From: Oscillospiraceae bacterium
Lineage (GTDB): Bacteria; Bacillota; Clostridia; Oscillospirales; Ruminococcaceae
Assembly (NCBI GenBank): GCA_004557855.1
Contig: SFFJ01000010.1
Coordinates: 1-49,072 of the forward strand
DNA: 49,072 bases
Reading direction: 5' to 3'
Made by a program: the position numbers and the translations under genes. Shown here in pieces: positions 47,172 to 49,072 of this stretch. Within the stretch, counting starts at the first letter, position 1; every line of letters begins with the position of its first letter. The notes under the pieces were generated by a model. It made no database searches. It saw only the letters and a program-made list of their open reading frames with translations, and was not told the DNA's origin.

Positions 47172-48833
47172 GTGAGCAAGAGAATTCTGGCGCTGCTGCT
47201 GGCGGTGGTGCTGCTGCTGACGGCAGGCTGCGGCAAGGAGAAGGGCCCCACCCCCAACCCGGGCGGGCAGGAAATAAAGGAAGTACGGGCGGTGAAGCTG
47301 ACCGATGCGCTGGATGGCGATAGCTGGCAGCCGCTTTATACCATGTCCACAACGGGCGGTTATGACCTTTGGATTACGGCGATGCCGCGGCTTTTAAGGG
47401 ACGGCACCCTGGCGTTCCCGGCGATAGAGGGGGACTATGAGGACGGCAAGCCCATTGCAGTGGTGCTGCTGCGCCCCGATGGCAGCAGGAAAACGGTGAA
47501 TACCCCCCTGACCTGCGGTGAATGGCTGGTCAATGGCTATGGAGCCGATAAAACACAATGGGTTACCGACACCTGCAATAAGGGCGATTCCATGCTGCTG
47601 CGGACGGAATATATGACCGATATCGGAACGGGAAATCCGTGGATGCGCATTGACCGGATCGTGGAGGTAGAGGTATGGAGCGACGGGCGGATGGAGAGCC
47701 GGGACTATACGCCGGAGGGCGATCCCGACCTTACGGTCACCAGCCCGGACGGCAAGCATACGGCAAACACCACCCCCGATTACAGCCTGCAGATCGACGG
47801 GACGGTGGCGCTGCAAAGCGAACCGGACGCCAACATCTATTATGAGCCGAAGCTGTGGCTGGATAATGACCGGCTGGTGCTGACCGTCAACGGGGTGCTG
47901 GGCAGGGTTTTCCGCTGGCACGACAATGACTTTTATGTTTACAGCCGTTCCACCGGCGAGATAAGCCGGATGAATCTGGCGAAAACCAACGAGGCCAATC
48001 TGTACCTGCCCCGGCTGATGGACGGCAAGCTGTGCTGGTACGCCCATGATGTTTACTATGGCATCGAGCAGGAGAATACAGCCTATGCAAGGTTTGGGAA
48101 GCTGGGCTTTTACAGCATCCCGGTGGAGGAGCTGCAAACCGGCATCCCCGACTGCGCAGTGACTGCAATCAGCTACCCCACATTTGAATATGACGGTCGC
48201 CTGTGGGCCGTCAACGATGTTTACGATTGGACGACCGAGCGTTCCACGACCGTGCTGAAGGGCTTTGAGCCGGCAAGCGGCAGGTCGGCGGAGCTGACCG
48301 TTCCGGTGGAGGCGATCCCCGAGGGAGAAAGACCCACCATGAGCCGGAATGTATGGGAGTTTGCCGTGACCGAGGCCGGTGCGGTATTCCGTGTTACCAA
48401 CTATATGGGACAGGATGAAAACGGCGTTTCGGACTACTACGGCACCGATTGGCTGCTGTATCTGCCCAAGGCGATGATAGACGAAATGCAGTGGCAGGAG
48501 CTGCCCGGTATCCTGGAGGAAGCCAAGGAAATCTCTCTGCAGGAGGTCGAGGAGACCTTCGGCGGAAGATGGGAGGCCAAGGATAGCACGGCGGAATGTC
48601 AGCTGACCATCTACCGGGAGGGGGACGCCCTTTACTGCCGGTATTCCCCCGAGGCGCTGCCGCGGGAGCTGGTGAGCGCCTATCGGCTGGGCGAAACGGG
48701 GTATCATATCATCACCCGCATGGAGGGCACCCGCGACGATATGCTGGAGCTGGATACCGGGGCGCCCGGTGACGGCAAAATTACGGCGATGCTGGAAATG
48801 GAGTTTGAGCTGACCTATACGGGCGAAGCATGA
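47172..48833 (+). CDS. large hypothetical lipoprotein
   Basis: A 553-residue protein with a lipoprotein signal ending LLTAGC (C19-C20 region), then a proline/glycine linker. The mature part is beta-rich, with repeated strand-turn blocks (LLRPDGSRKTV, FYVYSRSTGEISRMNL, LLYLPKAMID). It is similar in style to the outer part of the M56 protein before it, and may be a propeller. No catalytic motif is seen. The GTG start at 47172 has AAAGGAGG 10 bases upstream and lies 16 bases after the M56 stop, so it is the third gene of the BlaI operon. Its role as ligand binder or partner of the sensor is a guess from position. Confidence 0.82.
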   Translation: MSKRILALLLAVVLLLTAGCGKEKGPTPNPGGQEIKEVRAVKLTDALDGDSWQPLYTMSTTGGYDLWITAMPRLLRDGTLAFPAIEGDYEDGKPIAVVLLRPDGSRKTVNTPLTCGEWLVNGYGADKTQWVTDTCNKGDSMLLRTEYMTDIGTGNPWMRIDRIVEVEVWSDGRMESRDYTPEGDPDLTVTSPDGKHTANTTPDYSLQIDGTVALQSEPDANIYYEPKLWLDNDRLVLTVNGVLGRVFRWHDNDFYVYSRSTGEISRMNLAKTNEANLYLPRLMDGKLCWYAHDVYYGIEQENTAYARFGKLGFYSIPVEELQTGIPDCAVTAISYPTFEYDGRLWAVNDVYDWTTERSTTVLKGFEPASGRSAELTVPVEAIPEGERPTMSRNVWEFAVTEAGAVFRVTNYMGQDENGVSDYYGTDWLLYLPKAMIDEMQWQELPGILEEAKEISLQEVEETFGGRWEAKDSTAECQLTIYREGDALYCRYSPEALPRELVSAYRLGETGYHIITRMEGTRDDMLELDTGAPGDGKITAMLEMEFELTYTGEA

Positions 48834-48844
48834 GCCAAAACAGG

Positions 48845-48873
48845 AAAGGGGAGCCGCCGGGCTCCTCTTTTTT
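48845..48873 (+). terminator. terminator of the BlaI-M56-lipoprotein operon
   Basis: AAAGGGGAGCC pairs with GGCTCCTCTTT with one wobble (48845-48855 with 48860-48870), followed by more T residues. Confidence 0.8.
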
Positions 48874-48903
48874 GCGGGAATGGGAAAAAACGGTGGGATT
48901 ACC

Positions 48904-48933
48904 TTGCGCCGGGGGCGGCGGCTATGGTATACT
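48904..48933 (+). promoter_or_regulatory. predicted promoter near window end
   Basis: TTGCGC (48904-48909), 18 bases, TATACT (48928-48933). It points towards a gene beyond the window, with a second-family repeat in its leader. Confidence 0.45.
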
Positions 48934-48974
48934 GAAAGTACCTTCACTTGACAAGGACACACACGCTTTTCGAC

Positions 48975-49038
48975 GGACGCAACCTTCGCTTCAGTCGTGC
49001 TGCCTCTAACGGGCAGCCCTCCCCGCTGTGGTGCGTCC
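48975..49038 (-). repeat. second-family repeat, copy 4
   Basis: Outer stem GGACGCA (48975-48981) pairs with TGCGTCC (49032-49038). On the minus strand it reads CAGCGGGGAGGGCTGCCCG and then GGCAGCACGACTGAAGCGAAGG, matching copy 1 with a different stem sequence. Confidence 0.65.
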
Positions 49039-49072
49039 TCCTCACCCCACAAGGTCTTGCGACCTTGCGGGG

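Overview
The window is GC-rich and gene-dense. Codon use, gene families and gene order suggest a Clostridia chromosome, probably Oscillospiraceae/Ruminococcaceae (Faecalibacterium-Gemmiger-Subdoligranulum type). Family-level support comes from the ecfA1-ecfA2-ecfT-truA order, the hprK-murB-whiA-dnaE-pfkA order, HPr kinase, a CarD-type regulator, a ClpE-like unfoldase, a K+-dependent type of membrane pyrophosphatase, and BlaI/M56 signalling. I see no rRNA, no tRNA, no CRISPR array and no insertion-sequence transposase.

Layout. 1-412: repeat-rich non-coding DNA. 413-6849: a SAM methyltransferase, the shared ECF vitamin-transport module (two ATPases and EcfT), TruA, a membrane-anchored propeller-like protein and a CvpA-like protein. 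6939-9336: ClpE-like ATPase plus a 28-residue membrane peptide. 9514-10794 (-): cytoplasmic GH13 enzyme. 11310-13970: polar amino-acid ABC importer. 14231-15871: EamA transporter and a small membrane protein. 16082-17471 (-): GNAT acetyltransferase and lipid kinase. 17811-18993: phosphoribosyltransferase, three tandem terminators, a small ORF. 19466-20651: short-chain dehydrogenase and DUF212/PAP2-like protein. 20822-23041: LysR regulator divergent from a CofE-like ligase. 23444-24964: CarD regulator and a convergent lipoprotein. 25393-30147 (-): pyrophosphatase, LrgB/LrgA, MscS channel, MGMT-like protein. 30598-41172: TrkA, HprK, MurB, WhiA, a DUF3267 zincin-like protein, DnaE, PfkA, CsaA. 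41360-42567: an XRE regulator divergent from a small protein and a sigma-region-4-like protein, with a LexA-type box. 42986-48833: BlaI repressor with two operators, a giant M56 sensor protease and a large lipoprotein.

The most striking content lies between the genes. Nineteen well-formed and one degenerate GC-rich islands of about 77-99 bp share one architecture. Each has an outer stem of about 11-15 bp enclosing three perfect hairpins, and most hairpins have 3-base loops closed by C-G, usually GNA or its complement TNC. Stem sequences differ widely but stay paired. Two pairs of copies are identical except in the loops. Many islands sit between TGCAGGG and CCCTGCA ends, and several lie in predicted 5' leaders. 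I cannot assign them to a named repeat family.

A second family built around GGGTCAGCACGAGT occurs at four places. At two loci the 3' end of a gene has been tandemly copied downstream, once together with its terminator. The islands, the tail duplications, the possible SOS-controlled cassette and the BlaI/M56 system are the parts most worth following up.
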